Assembly (NCBI GenBank): GCA_006503535.1 | Contig: QYRS01000009.1 | Coordinates: forward strand, 1,674,001 to 1,738,000 | Direction: 5' to 3' | DNA length: 64,000 bases | Source of the DNA: Arthrinium phaeospermum | Lineage: Eukaryota; Ascomycota; Sordariomycetes; Amphisphaeriales; Apiosporaceae | Shown here: one piece after another, positions 34,880 to 46,533 of the stretch | Layout of the letters: each line of letters begins with the position of its first letter | How positions within the stretch are numbered: position 1 is the first letter of the stretch | Program-made: the position numbers and the translations under genes | Notes under the pieces: model-generated | Told to the model about the DNA's origin: nothing | Database searches by the model: none | What the model saw: the letters and a program-made list of their open reading frames with translations, nothing else

Positions 34880-36441
34880 ATGATGCTTGACGAGAAGTAT
34901 GGAGACCTCACTTCTCACCCTTCCGGGCAATGGTCTCGCGTATTAGGGGGATGTCCCATTCTCGAGTGCAGGGGCTAACGTGAATCCCCTTGTAGATATA
35001 TTGGACTGGCCTTGGCCATGTCCTCAAGTTTAGCGATCGGCACAAGTTTCGTAATAACGAAAAAGGTACGCACCATATTTCTCGAGGAACTGGCGCCTTC
35101 CCAGCAAGGTTTCTGCTCTGTTCCGAATCAGGGCTGATTTAGTTTTCCAGGGCTTGATGCAAACGAGCGAGCGACATGGCTTCGAGGGCGATGGCTACGT
35201 CTACCTACGGAATCCGGTGTGGTGGGCTGGTATATTATCTTGTGAGCAGCATATCAACCCATGCGGTCACCTCGAGCTACGGAATCTAACACAGACTGTC
35301 TTCTAGTGGTTGCCGGCGAAATCTGCAACTTCGCCGCCTACGCGTTTGCCCCCGCCATTCTCGTAACGCCATTGGGTGCCCTCAGTGTGTTGATAGGAGC
35401 AGTTCTGGGAGCTTATTTCCTCAAGGAAGAGTTGGGTACACTGGGCAAGCTCGGCTGCGCTATCTGCTTGATCGGTGCCATCATCATCGTCCTGCATGCG
35501 CCGCCAGATACCGACATCAAGACGATCGATGAGATTCTCGCGTTTGCGCTCGCGCCTGGTGAGTAACCCCGACACAATGCGCCGGGTGTGCATGCCCCTA
35601 ACAAGAGTCTTAGGGTACCTTCTCTACTGCTTCGTGGTTGTTGTGTACGCCAGCGTCATGATATACAAGATTGCGCCCATTCACGGCAAGAAAAACCCGC
35701 TGATCTACCTGTCGATCTGCTCGACCGTTGGCTCCGTCTCCGTCATGTCCGTCAAGGCTTTCGGCATTGCCGTGAAGCTCACTTTCGCCGGGCACAACCA
35801 ATTCACTCACGCCTCCACTTACGTCTTCATGATCTTGACGACCGTCTGTATTCTTATTCAGATGAACTACTTCAACAAAGCCTTGGCGACTTTTTCGACG
35901 CAAATGTACGTCTACTTGTTGCAATCCCTTTCCCAGACGAATATATGGCTAACAGCGTTGTAGAGTAAACCCGTTATACTACGTGACATTCACGACCGCC
36001 ACCCTTTGCGCCTCGTTCATCCTTTTCGGCGGCTTCAACACAGCAGATGCGGTCAACACGCTTTCGCTGCTTTGCGGGTTCCTCACCACCTTTACCGGCG
36101 TCTACCTGCTCAACCTTTCGCGCCGAGACCCCAACGGCGACAAGATGCTTGGCGGCCGCCGTGACGGCAACGACGCCACCGGCACCGACATGATCTCAAG
36201 CATCCAGACGAGACTCAGCATGCAAGCGCGACGCAGCACCGACCCGAGAATCAGCGGAGACCGCGAGGGGCTTATGCGAGCGTACGATGAGGAGTCGGGC
36301 ACTTTTGGCCTCAATGATCTCGCAGACGATTCTGACGATGAGTCGTCCTCCAGGACCAATGGCCATGGAAATGGCCATGTCTCGAAATCATATGGGAATT
36401 CGATCGAAATGCAACCGAAAACAAAAGGCGGCGAACGGTAA
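34880..36441 (+). CDS. NIPA-family magnesium transporter (6 exons)
   Basis: Multi-pass membrane protein of the NIPA (DUF803) family, which moves Mg2+ and related divalent cations. Exons 34880-34896, 34996-35065, 35151-35241, 35307-35558, 35614-35905 and 35964-36441 give 399 residues. The first helix reads YIGLALAMSSSLAIGTSFVI, followed by the KKGLM family signature. The next conserved block is GEICNFAAYAFAPAILVTPL, then LGALSVLIGAVL and LGKLGCAICLIGA. About nine hydrophobic helices are visible, ending near FTGVYLLNLSRRD. The last 100 residues are a hydrophilic, probably cytosolic tail rich in D, R, S and G. Two ATGs are adjacent at the start. Introns carry CTAAC-type branch sites; intron 3 begins GTGAGC. 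Specific substrate and membrane are not shown by the sequence. Confidence 0.9.
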
Positions 36442-38131
36442 AGCCTCGGAGCTTACCTTGTAGATTTATACAACTTTTTCTCGATTCAAACTGTATATAT
36501 CCTCCTGTCGTCCCTGTCCACTTTCGGCCAAGAACAACTGTAAGGAGGTCTCGAGCTCGACTTTTACGGGCACAACTCGCTTATTATTACTGGAGTATAA
36601 TCCGTAAGGAATGGCCTCTCCTACGAACATTTTGAAAGAGGAATACCGCATATGACTTGTAGGAGGCACGAGAATAAGGGCTCTGGCAGGAAGAACGATC
36701 ATGGGATTTGGCTGGGTGGTAGGTATGGATGGGTCTCTTTTTGCGGCGTTTAGGGCTGGGTGGAATACGGCAGAGAAATGAGCTGCGACACACTTGAAGG
36801 AGTTTGTGGCCTCTGCAGGAAAAAGAAGGTAGCAAGATCTACCTCTTGGGTCTTTTTCTCAGATTTGTATTTTTTTGGATTTGGATTCGTCAGGGGCGAA
36901 GAGGGAGGGCGCACGCACGCACGCAACCACGAGCCTAGACGCCGTGTGCAGAGTCTGTACGAATATTTTACTGGTTGCGCGAGAGGACTGGGCAAAAGGG
37001 GGCCGGCCGGACCCCAAACGGAGGAAACACACGAGACGTGTGTCGAGCCAAGTTTTCCCATCATCATCGTCAGTCGTCATGGAGAAACAAACCACGCGAA
37101 CGAGGAAGGGACAGAGACTATAGACGGGGAGCGAGCGGTCGTTTGTTCAACAGATGGCATTTTGGGGTTAGGTCGGAAGGAGGGGAGAGGATGGGCATGG
37201 CTCTGTACTTGCTCTGCCCCCCTTTCTTTCTCCTGGCCTGCCTTTGGCTTCGCGTTCACCTACTTACTCATACTTGCTTTTCGCCACTGATAGACATTAC
37301 AAGACAGACATGAATGAGAGATACCAGTTACTTAATGATCTTCAATTGCTAATTGCGCCTTGAGCTGCTGCTACCTATTCCCTTGATGGCGATAGCGCTG
37401 CTCTTGGTATGATACTTTCTATAGTCGGCAGGCCGGTTCATTTAATCGGTATTATATTAATAAGCAATTTTATTCGATTAAACATTACATTTAATGGGAA
37501 AATCATTATGCAAATGTTATCAATTGATCCATGGTATGTACAGTACAGCATAATCCGGTGGAAGCAGCGCTTTCGCCATTAGGGGGATATGGCCAAGGGG
37601 GCAATACCCACTCTGTGGATATGGGCTGGTCTTGGTTGCTGGATGCATGCATGACACACAAGGCACGCAAGCCACCTATTCTACTACAGAAGCTGAGCAC
37701 CTGACGCAGATAACACATCGTATGCCAAGCCCCCAGCACCATTGCATCATGCAAGTGTTCCCTTAATATATGCGCAGAGATCGACGCCCTACGGGGCTAT
37801 TCACAGTTGAGGTGAGGCCATGCCTTCGACACATCACAGGTACGATCAGGTTTGCCAGGGCAAGAAGTAGCATTGGTAGTGAAGTTGCTTGTTCATGCAG
37901 TCATCTACGGTATCATGACCATTCTAGACACGGCCAAATGGCAACTACTCACGTAGTTCAAGAAATTTTGTGTTCCCCGAAACCGTTCCCTTGCAAATGC
38001 AAACGTAAACGTAATAACGCCATTGTGGAATATCTCATACCCGTGCGTTCGTTCACATTTCCCGCCCTTCCTCGATCATGATTCCATTAGGGTCTCTTTT
38101 GAGAGAAGTCCAGCACCGACTTGCCTCAAAT
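36442..38131. other. Convergent intergenic region NIPA gene / RPS3
   Basis: 1.7 kb between converging 3' ends. The small ORFs on both strands are not supported. A short GCAC repeat lies near 36.91 kb and an AT-rich patch at about 37.43-37.51 kb; neither suggests a gene. Confidence 0.55.
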
Positions 38132-39090
38132 CTACTGCTGCTCAGCAGGTGCGGCCTCCTCAGCACCCTCCTCCTGCTCAGCGGCGCGAGCGGCATCAGC
38201 CTGAGCCTGCATCTGGGCGGCCTTAGCACCGTAATCCTGGCTCATGGGCTGGACAACGCTCTGCTCCTCCTTGGGCTCGATGATGGTGACAGCATCGGGC
38301 AGAGACTTCTGGGGACCGGCCTTGCCCTCGGGGTCAGAGCCGCGCATGATCTTGACCTTGATACCCAGGACACCCTGGCGGAGCAGGACGTGGCGGGTGG
38401 CGTGGTCAATGAAGTCGTTGGCGGGCTGACCGGAGTGGATCATGAATCCGTCGGTGAACTTCATGGACTTGGCACGGGCAGCACGGAGCTTTCCGGAGAC
38501 GACGACCTCGCATCCCTTGGCGCCAGACTCCATGATGAAGCGGAGGACACCGTAGCAAGCACGGCGAACGGCAAGACCGTTCAGGAGCTTGTAGCGGAGA
38601 GACTCGCACTGGGCGACGGCGGACAGACCGCGGTTCTGGACCTTGGCGGCATAGAGGGAGACGGAGTTCTCGGGGAACTTGAAGCGCTTCTGGATGAGCG
38701 AGGTGAGCTCACGGATGCGGCGGCCCTGCTCGCCAAGAACCTCCTGGGTGTGGGTGGCGCGGATGATGATGTCGGTGACGGTAGGGGTCACGCGGACCTC
38801 GACGCCGGAGTAACCCTCCTCGGCCAACTCGTGCTGGAAGAACTCGTTCAGCTCGGCGTAGAAAACACCGTCAGCCACGAACTTTCTGCGCTTGGAGCTA
38901 CAAGAAGAACATGATTTGTCAGTACGAATGAAGATACGACGATTGAGCGAGTCAAGTGAGATGAGGGCACCATGGCGAAGCGCATAATTATTGCAACATC
39001 AGCCAGCGATGATGGCCCCCGCACCTCTCTGATTTCGCTGTCATTGTAGGGAATTCAATCGACATACATCTGGGTACCCGGGACGGCCAT
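38132..39090 (-). CDS. RPS3: 40S ribosomal protein uS3 (2 exons)
   Basis: Core protein of the small ribosomal subunit at the mRNA entry channel. Exon 1 is 39090-39068, the intron 39067-38898 (170 bp, donor GTATGT, branch CTGAC) and exon 2 is 38897-38132; 262 residues, a normal length for fungal uS3. The N-terminus joins across the intron as [20 protein letters not shown]. The type-2 KH domain lies at about 45-95 with the [10 protein letters not shown] loop. The conserved C-terminal S3 domain (about 105-190) includes [20 protein letters not shown] and [10 protein letters not shown]. The tail is A/E/Q-rich. Codon use is strongly biased, as expected for a ribosomal protein. The antisense frame covering the whole gene is a by-product of that bias. 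Confidence 0.97.
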
Positions 39091-40200
39091 CTTGACGATA
39101 GTTTTTGCTGGTTGTGAGATGACTGTTGAACAGGGTTGTGAGGGTTGTCTGGTCGAGGTCGAAGAGGGTCGTCTGAGTGGGATGGCAGATATCGCGAATA
39201 TTCCAATGTCGTGGTGGAGATTTTGCCCAACTGGCTGCACCCTCGATTTTTTGGCTGGTTAGGGCTTTTTTTTTCTTGTGTGGGCGGCAAGGTGCGACTC
39301 TGAGTGGGTGCTCAGGTATCGGGGTACTTGTGAGAAGGTTGATGGAATTGAGGACACAGACCAAGGGCTCCTTTTCTTGGCATTTACCCCATGCAATCGA
39401 TAAGAGAAGAAGACCCCACCCTGATGGCTAGTCTAAAGCTGCTAACATGTGACGTCGGCACCAGCCACACTCCAGAGCTCCGACAGTGGAAACTTGCATC
39501 ACTGACAGGTCTGAAAGAGAGCAACAGCAAATGCCGAACTGGTGGTGGCATTTAATATTGAATATAAAACAGCAAATGTAAACTGCTTTACTATGACAAA
39601 ATTGTGATTTGCTGGCTGTATTCACATAGAGCAAACCAAAGAGTGTAGTCATTCTAGTACCTATAAATGTGCTGTCAGTGTTTCGGTGGTTTGTTGTCAC
39701 TCTGGACATTCTACCCTTACCAGTCTACCCCACTACAGCTGGGCTGATTGTTCACTGCATCCTCTAACTTTACGTACACGCTTCTGCTGATGGCATTGGC
39801 TGAGCTTGCGACAGCGTTGCAACTTTGCCATATGACCCGACAGTAGCACAATCACGTCCAGTGCTACCTTGTAGCCCAACAAGCCGGCCTTCCTGGAAGA
39901 GACTGAGAGAGAGCACCAACATCGCATCGTGTGATCACCTTCCCCCTTCACTGTTTGCTCACGGTGACTGCCTGCTACTCCCCCAAGTATTCAAGGCCAG
40001 GCATTTCCCCAAGCACCTGAGTGATGCAGGCCACATCGTAAATTCCCTAATCACTTGCCATGGATTTAGCTGCCCAGCTCTAATGCGCAGTCGACTCCTT
40101 CTTTTCTACCATTGTACTACAAACACCATTCTTCACCTCAATGCCACAACTCGGCGACAGTGATACACCATAAATCTGGTCACTCTCAAGCCCCTTCACA
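39091..40200. other. Divergent promoter region RPS3 / YMR1
   Basis: 1.1 kb between two divergent starts. C/T tracts near 39.1-39.3 kb on the minus strand fit an RPS3 leader. No supported gene inside. Confidence 0.6.
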
Positions 40201-42726
40201 ATGCATGTCAAAAAGATATCCGGCGTCGAGGCCGTTCGCGGCGGCGAGATGCAAAAGGGCGACATGCATCTAACAGATCATCACATTGTCATGGTGATAC
40301 CACCTGCCGACCCGACAGGACGCCCGCGCGAGCTTTACATAGCCTATCCGATCCTGGCTCATTGCAACTTCAGACCCTCCCACCCAGCTTCAGGCCGACC
40401 CTCGACGATCCGCTTACGATGCCGCGATTTTATGTTCATCAGCTTCCACTTCGCCGAAGAAACTGCTGCTCGCGAAGCATTCGAACACATCCGGAACCGC
40501 ACGTGTCGCCTGGGTTCAATAGAGAAGCTATATGCGTTCAGCTACCAACCGCTGAAGCAAGAGAAGCACTTAAATGGATGGGAAATCTATGATCCTAAAA
40601 CAGAGTTCCGTCGACAGGGCATCAGCACCAAGTCAGTAGACCGAGGCTGGCGGATATCTACCATAAATCAAGACTATGCCTTTTCGCCGACATACCCCGG
40701 GCTTCTGGTCGTCCCCTCCAACATATCGGATAATGTAATCAAGCACGCAGGACCTTACCGCTCTCGTCAGCGCATACCTGTCTTGACATACCTGCACTCG
40801 CTCAACAACTGTTCCATCACTCGCAGCTCTCAACCCCGCACTGGTCTTAGAGGGAATCGCAGCGTTCAAGATGAGCGCATTGTCAGTGCCAGCTTTTCGG
40901 CCTCCGCCACGGTCGAGTTTAATGGGCTCGACGTGAACCCTGGCGAGTCGGTTGAGCCTAGCCCAGCTTCCAGCCATGCTGATCTGAGGGAAGGTGACAG
41001 CCTGGATGGCAAATCGCAAGATGCAATCTCGCAGTTCGAAGATGAGCTGCTACAAAGCGGAACTGCTGGATATGACCCCAAGACGGGAAAACGGCTTGTA
41101 TACGGTGCCCAACAGAACAACCTTATTGTGGATGCTCGCCCGACGATTAATGCCGTGGTCATGCAGGCAATGGGCAAGGGCTCCGAAGACATGAAGAACT
41201 ACGACTTTGCGAAGAAGGCCTACCTGAACATCGACAACATTCATGTCATGCGCGACTCCCTCAACATGGTCATAGAAGCTATCAAGGACGGCGACATCAG
41301 CCGCTTGCCTCCAAATCGCCACCTCTTGGAGAAGAGCAACTGGTTACGGCATATTTACGGCATTGTCGATGGAGCCGCACTTATTGCCCGGCAAGTAGGC
41401 ATCCAGCATTCCCATGTGCTGATCCATTGCTCCGATGGATGGGATCGCACCAGCCAACTTTCAGCGTTGTCCCAAATGATGCTTGACCCCTACTATCGCA
41501 CCATAGAGGGTTTCATTGTGCTGGTTGAAAAAGATTGGCTCTCGTTCGGCCACATGTTCGCACTGCGGGCCGGCTACCTCAACCACGAGAAGTGGTTTAC
41601 GGTCGAGAAGGATTCGATGGCTGGCAGCACTCTTCAACCCGGCGAGTCAGAAGGGCGTGCGGGTGAGGTGTTCGAAGGTGCCATCTCCAGCGCAAAGCGC
41701 TTCTTCAACCGCGGGCAGGATGCGGATTCTACAACCCCTAAAGCTGATTCTGATGACCCGGCTTCACCACCAGACGAAACCGCACAGACTCGTCCCACAG
41801 TAGAGGCGAGTCAAGCTACCAAACCAAGCGATATCTCGCCTGTGTTCCATCAGTTCCTGGATGCGACATATCAGCTACTATACCAACACCCTTCACGCTT
41901 CGAGTTCAACGAGCGTTTCCTACGACGGCTTCTATATCACCTATATGCAGCACAGTACGGCTCTTTCCTGTGGAATTCAGAGAAAGAGCGATGTGACGCC
42001 AAAGCAAAGGAGCGGACGAGGAGTGTATGGGACTACTTCCTCAGTCGTCGGCAGGAGTTTTTGAACCCCCAATACGACAACACCATTGACGACCGACAGA
42101 GTGGGCGAGAGAGACTCGTTTTCCCCCGCGTGAGCGAGATCAGATGGTGGGCCAGCGCTTTTGGCAGGAGTGACGCAGAAATGAACGAGGAGCTTGACAA
42201 CGCAGCTGCGAGGGGCGAGCGCATTGGCGAATACGCACTGAATAACCCTCTTGAAACGAGCCAGCCCGCAAGCAGGGGCCGCAGTCCATTGCCTACAAGC
42301 CAACCGCCTGCGATGTCTACTAGCAAGAGTGTCCTCGCCGGTGTTGAAACAGCACATGAAGCGCTCACGCCCTCCCTTAGGCAGAGTGCCAGCACCGATA
42401 ATCCGGGCGCATTCTCAGATAATATTGCAAAGCTTAAGGAGGGCCTTGCAAACGTGGACCTCGGAAAGGGCATCTTCGGCGGTTCAGATCCCGGGAGCAA
42501 GTCAGCCAACAACAGTCATGTGGCGACGAGACAGTCAACGGACAGTGGGCGCCAAGATAACCACAAAGCCAACAATGAAGGAGGACAAGAAGAAGCCCAG
42601 GAAATGAAGGACGTCATCCCAACGTCTACGGCATCACCGCCACATCCTCTCAGCATCGAAGGAACCAATAGCACCACAAGGCAGCAGCTACCGATGGATG
42701 GGGCGATGGAGATGGAAATGAGTTAG
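40201..42726 (+). CDS. YMR1: Myotubularin-type phosphoinositide 3-phosphatase
   Basis: Removes the 3-phosphate from PI3P (and PI(3,5)P2) on endosomal and vacuolar membranes. A single exon of 841 codons. Residues 1-120 form the PH-GRAM-like domain (GDMHLTDHHIVM). The phosphatase core runs from about 125 to 470 and then from about 540 to 660. The catalytic P-loop is H409-C410-S-D-G-W-D-R416, the exact myotubularin CX5R signature, so the enzyme should be active and not a dead paralogue. The substrate-side motif NWLRHI is present just before it. A low-complexity insert at about 480-545 splits the core, and the C-terminal 150 residues are disordered. The annotated stop is TAG at 42724-42726; the same frame stays open for another 94 codons beyond it. 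Confidence 0.93.
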   Translation: MHVKKISGVEAVRGGEMQKGDMHLTDHHIVMVIPPADPTGRPRELYIAYPILAHCNFRPSHPASGRPSTIRLRCRDFMFISFHFAEETAAREAFEHIRNRTCRLGSIEKLYAFSYQPLKQEKHLNGWEIYDPKTEFRRQGISTKSVDRGWRISTINQDYAFSPTYPGLLVVPSNISDNVIKHAGPYRSRQRIPVLTYLHSLNNCSITRSSQPRTGLRGNRSVQDERIVSASFSASATVEFNGLDVNPGESVEPSPASSHADLREGDSLDGKSQDAISQFEDELLQSGTAGYDPKTGKRLVYGAQQNNLIVDARPTINAVVMQAMGKGSEDMKNYDFAKKAYLNIDNIHVMRDSLNMVIEAIKDGDISRLPPNRHLLEKSNWLRHIYGIVDGAALIARQVGIQHSHVLIHCSDGWDRTSQLSALSQMMLDPYYRTIEGFIVLVEKDWLSFGHMFALRAGYLNHEKWFTVEKDSMAGSTLQPGESEGRAGEVFEGAISSAKRFFNRGQDADSTTPKADSDDPASPPDETAQTRPTVEASQATKPSDISPVFHQFLDATYQLLYQHPSRFEFNERFLRRLLYHLYAAQYGSFLWNSEKERCDAKAKERTRSVWDYFLSRRQEFLNPQYDNTIDDRQSGRERLVFPRVSEIRWWASAFGRSDAEMNEELDNAAARGERIGEYALNNPLETSQPASRGRSPLPTSQPPAMSTSKSVLAGVETAHEALTPSLRQSASTDNPGAFSDNIAKLKEGLANVDLGKGIFGGSDPGSKSANNSHVATRQSTDSGRQDNHKANNEGGQEEAQEMKDVIPTSTASPPHPLSIEGTNSTTRQQLPMDGAMEMEMS

Positions 42727-43011
42727 TTGCTATACCACCCCAGACCCGATAGCGTGTGGAATTTTCAGGATTTCATCCCGCACAAGCGGCGGCGATCTAG
42801 CATCTGGTCGACCATGTCTGCCGCCAGTGGTGAAGATGTGGCGGTCTCGTTTCGCGAGGGATTACATGGCTTCGTGGGAAGCGGGTTTGAACATTGCCAT
42901 GAAGAGAAGATGGAGAAGCGGAAACAGCATGCCATGAGAGGGCTTTTACCTGCTATAAAGGAGAGCTTGCGCACCGGACTTGGTACAACCGCGTCTATGC
43001 CGCGGCTATAG
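42727..43011 (+). other. Open frame continuing in phase after the YMR1 stop
   Basis: Directly after the YMR1 TAG, the same frame is open for 94 codons up to TAG at 43009-43011. The translation has protein-like composition (FQDFIPHKRRRSSIW, then a charged helix with EEKMEKRKQHAMRGLLPAIK). Possible explanations are stop-codon readthrough, an unseen intron that removes the TAG, a recent nonsense mutation, or chance. I found no good 3n intron around the stop. Confidence 0.35.
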
Positions 43012-43636
43012 AGGCAAGGCAACGGGTAGAATCGGGGGTTTCCATTGCGCAGTAGTTGGTTGATTTTACGGCTCCTGCTGTTGATTGCCCTGCCTTTTTT
43101 CTCCCCTAGAAAGAGATGTCAGGGAAGAGAGAAAAGAAGAAGAGGGCGGCGGCGGTGTTACGAACATCTGCTGCCAGTAAACCGTCCACGTTTAGAGGAT
43201 GCCGCAGAGGGGCTGGTTGATGCCGCAGAGGGGCTGGTTGATATTGTATGAGTATAATGCGAAATCAATCCTATGAATCATGATGCCAAAATGCATTCGG
43301 CACCCAATATGTCGTGTTTTAGATGTGGTTTGCTGACGTGGAGCTGTACTAGCTAGCATCTCGTGGACATCTACCATATGTGTTTTTGGCCGAAGCCAGG
43401 AGGTTGGAATTACCGGCACACACATCACTTGGGAGGCCCGGGAATTTTGGGAAGTTGCCACGGCAATATTGGCCCAACATGTCTTTTACTTTTTTTAGCG
43501 CCCCTCTACATAGCTGACAAGATCGACCAACTACTTGAAGCCTATGGTATTCGTTTCTTTTCTTTCATTCCATTTATTCCTTCTCGGTCATTCCTTTTCT
43601 ATCTACCAGGCCAAAGGGCAGGCATCCCTCCATCGT
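43012..43636. other. Convergent intergenic region YMR1 / FRS1
   Basis: 3' flank of two convergent genes. Apart from the 21-bp tandem repeat and a T/C-rich stretch near 43.55 kb, nothing is seen. Confidence 0.6.
43198..43239. repeat. Perfect 21-bp tandem duplication
   Basis: Two identical 21-bp copies (43198-43218 and 43219-43239), each starting GATGCCGCAGAGG, lie in the YMR1/FRS1 intergenic region. This looks like a simple local duplication. Confidence 0.9.
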
Positions 43637-45596
43637 CTATAAGAAGACCTCGAGGTTGACCTCGAGCACACTGACGGGGAACTTGATCTCGAACTTCTCG
43701 AGCACATTGGGGTGCAAGACGCCGAACTCGCCAATGCGCTGGCTCTTGCCGCCGATGCGGGCGAAGATGGCGGCGGCGCGGCCGCTGAAGAAGGTGGCCT
43801 CGTCGATGGGCTCGAGCCAGTAGCCGTCGCGCTTGGTGTGCTCCTGGCGGACCTCGAAGTCGGTCTTGTTGGCGCCGAGGCCCTCCTCGCGGGTCAGGAA
43901 GGACGTGCGCAGCATCAGCATGACGCGGTCGAGCAGGCCGTGGACCTCCTCGAAGCCCGAAGTGCGGCCGCACCAGGCGGCCGAGTAGTGGCGCTCGTTG
44001 CGGGCTTTGCGCTCCTTGGTCTCGTCCTTGAAGACGACGTCGGCCGCCTCGAAGATCTTGACGGGCAGACTGTGGGACTTGTTCTCGCGGATGGTCTTCA
44101 GGAGACCGGGGAGGAGCGAGGTCCGGACAATTTGGTACTCTTGCGTCTTGGGGTTGGCCAGCCTGACGGCAGTCTTGCCGTCATCTTCGCGGTTCAGCCA
44201 GGCAAAGTTCTCGTCGTGGCTATTTCATGGTTAGCTTCTTGGTCTCGATGAGGAACTCCTTGACATTGCACACTTACCCGCACAGAATCAGGGGCATGAC
44301 TTCACTCCAGCCAGCCATACCCGACTCGAAACGCACGATATCGGTCATCTTGTTGATGCTCAAAGGCGCGCCTACCGTCTTGTTGACAGACATACGAGGA
44401 AGCTTGTTGAAGCCATATGCGATACCCAAATCCTCCATGATATCACAACGCTGCAGAATATCCGCTCTTGTGGGAGGGATGGACACTTCCACCAGGTTTT
44501 CCTTGCTCGAGGGCTTGGCGGTGAGCGCCATCTTGGAAAGCAGCTGGCATACCTCATCTGCCTTGAGCTCCAGGCCGAGGCAGCCGTTCAGGTAATCTAT
44601 CTCGACCTCTTGTGACCTGGGCGACAAATGAGGTGTTATCCTAGTTTGGCCGTTGTGGTCAGAGAGGACCTTGACGGGTTCGACTGTGAACTCCTCCTTG
44701 CAATATGTCGAGAACATGGTCACCATCATGTCGATAACGATGGCCAGCTTCGTCGCATCAGTTGCCGTAGCCTCGATGAGCACGTTCTTGGTGTCCATGG
44801 TGATCTTGGAGTGGTTTCCGTTGATGATAGGGGGCATGGAGCAGACCACCCGGTTCGCATCGTAGATGACGGGGTATACGGGCTTCTCCCGGATAATGTG
44901 CAAATATTTACCCAGGTTCTTGTCCTTCTCGTAGAAGGTCATCATCTCTTCGGCTGTCATCTCCTTGGTCTGGTTCAGGGGCGCGAACTTGATCTCCTGG
45001 GGAGGCAGCGCCTCGTACGTGAAAGGACCCTTGACGGTGTCCAAGTCGTGGGTGCCAATGGCGACCAGTGTCCTTTGGCGTGCCAAGTTCTGGTGCAACT
45101 TGTCTTGTAATGCGATGAAAGAGTCGTAACGCTCCTGGGTGAAGGTGATGTTTCGCAGAATAGCACCTGCCACCAGTGGCCGGACCTTCATGGTATCCTC
45201 ACGTACGGTGATGGTCTCGAGCTCGCCGCTGGCCGGGGTAATGAGTCTGAAGTTGGGGGTGGGCTGCTTGCCGCGGAAGATGTTGAGCATCAAGGCGATA
45301 CCCTCGAAGCAGAGCATGTCGTAACGGTTGGCGGGGATCTCAATCTTGAGTTGAGGCGCCTCCTGGACGCCATTGACGATGGGTCGCTCATCATTCTCGG
45401 TATCCTCGTCCAGCTCGATACCAAACTCGAAGCAGAGGTCCTCGAACTCTAGGGTCGTGTATCTGGGCGGGCGCTGTTAGTGGGGGTGTCGCTGCCATGT
45501 AAGGCGGGCAGCTGGGCGCTGGCGGGGAAATATTTGTACGCACTTTTGACCCAGAGCTTCGAAGAGCGCATACTTGTCGACAGCAATGGTAGGCAT
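43637..45596 (-). CDS. FRS1: Cytosolic phenylalanyl-tRNA synthetase beta subunit (3 exons)
   Basis: Beta chain of the heterotetrameric PheRS that charges tRNA-Phe. Exons 45596-45544, 45462-44278 and 44219-43637 give 606 residues, the eukaryotic cytosolic length. The start MPTIAVDKYALFEALGQK is the standard N-terminus of this subunit. The B3/B4 tRNA-editing region lies at about 120-270 (KYLHIIREKPVYPVIYDANR, TDATKLAIVIDMM). The B5 domain follows at about 300-375 (LNGCLGLELKADEVCQLL and PPTRADILQRCDIMEDLGIA). The class-II-like core then runs to the C-terminus, with IGEFGVLHPNVLEKFEI near the end. The frame is open upstream of M1, but that extension is not protein-like and M1 has A at -3. Converges with YMR1 and diverges from SUI1. 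Confidence 0.96.
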
Positions 45597-46533
45597 CCTG
45601 AGCGACTGGAGACTTGGAGGCAGCTGGGGATTCAACGGCTTGTCTGTGACCAGTTCGGTTGTTAAGAGATCGCAGCGTTGAGTCACCGGAAATTTGGCTG
45701 ATGGTGGTGGTGCCCCCCCAGTGACAGTGTCGCTGCCCCACGTTCCCTCAGTCAAATCACAATCGATATCGGATTTGCGACGAGTACTTGTAGTAGTAGG
45801 AGGTACCTATGCTGCCCCTCTAACCCACCAGCCACATGCAAGAGCATAGGTGCTGGTGCGCCATGTTGAATGAGAAAGCCCTGCCACAGGCAAATAGAGA
45901 GCATGGGACTCCTGTCCAGTTACGGAGTACAGACACGTCAATTCAACACAACGGGCAGTGTGACGTGTGACTCGCCAAAAGAGTTGATTACGGTTCGCCT
46001 TTGTGAGGTTACCTAGGTAAATACTATTTTGGGAAATGCATGGAATCAAAAGAACTTTCTGCTCGGCTAAACATTCTTTCTTCTTTCATTTCCCTACCGC
46101 TTTTAAAATGAAGTTCAAAACAAAAAAACTTCAAAGAAAACAAGATCCGATGTAGGTATGTAACAGATAAGACGTGATACTAGTCTTGAGACTGCCGTTG
46201 ATACGCAAAGCTGGTCACCTGATATGGTTGGCTCCTAAATCGGGCCAGTGGTCCCCTAAAACAGCCTCCTTTTGCCGGCAGGCCCGTAGATCGCCGCTTG
46301 CCATGGGTAACAACGCTAAACCTTGCTTGCTGACTCATCCCTATCTTTCGCCTCCAGCCTATTTCATTCTCTGCCCCTCCCCTTCTTTTCTACCTTCTAC
46401 TTAACTACCGACCAACAACATCAACAACCGCTCTCCCTTTCCGACCTACCACTCGTTTCCCTCCTTCCACCTATCACGCCCCAGACGGATTCTACTTAGA
46501 AGCAATCCCCAGCTACACAAAAAGCCGCTATCG
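45597..46533. other. Divergent promoter region FRS1 / SUI1
   Basis: 936 bp between divergent starts. The right 200 bases are strongly C/T-rich, which is typical of leaders of highly expressed fungal translation genes such as SUI1. No supported gene. Confidence 0.6.

Noticed and set aside
38078..38914. 278-codon open frame antisense to RPS3
   Set aside because: Same bias artefact; the opposite strand is an unmistakable ribosomal protein, and the antisense product is L/G/D repetitive.
38898..39067. Possible intronic snoRNA in the 170-bp RPS3 intron
   Set aside because: A TGATGT box is present, but a matching D box is only found at the branch site, and no terminal stem pairs up.
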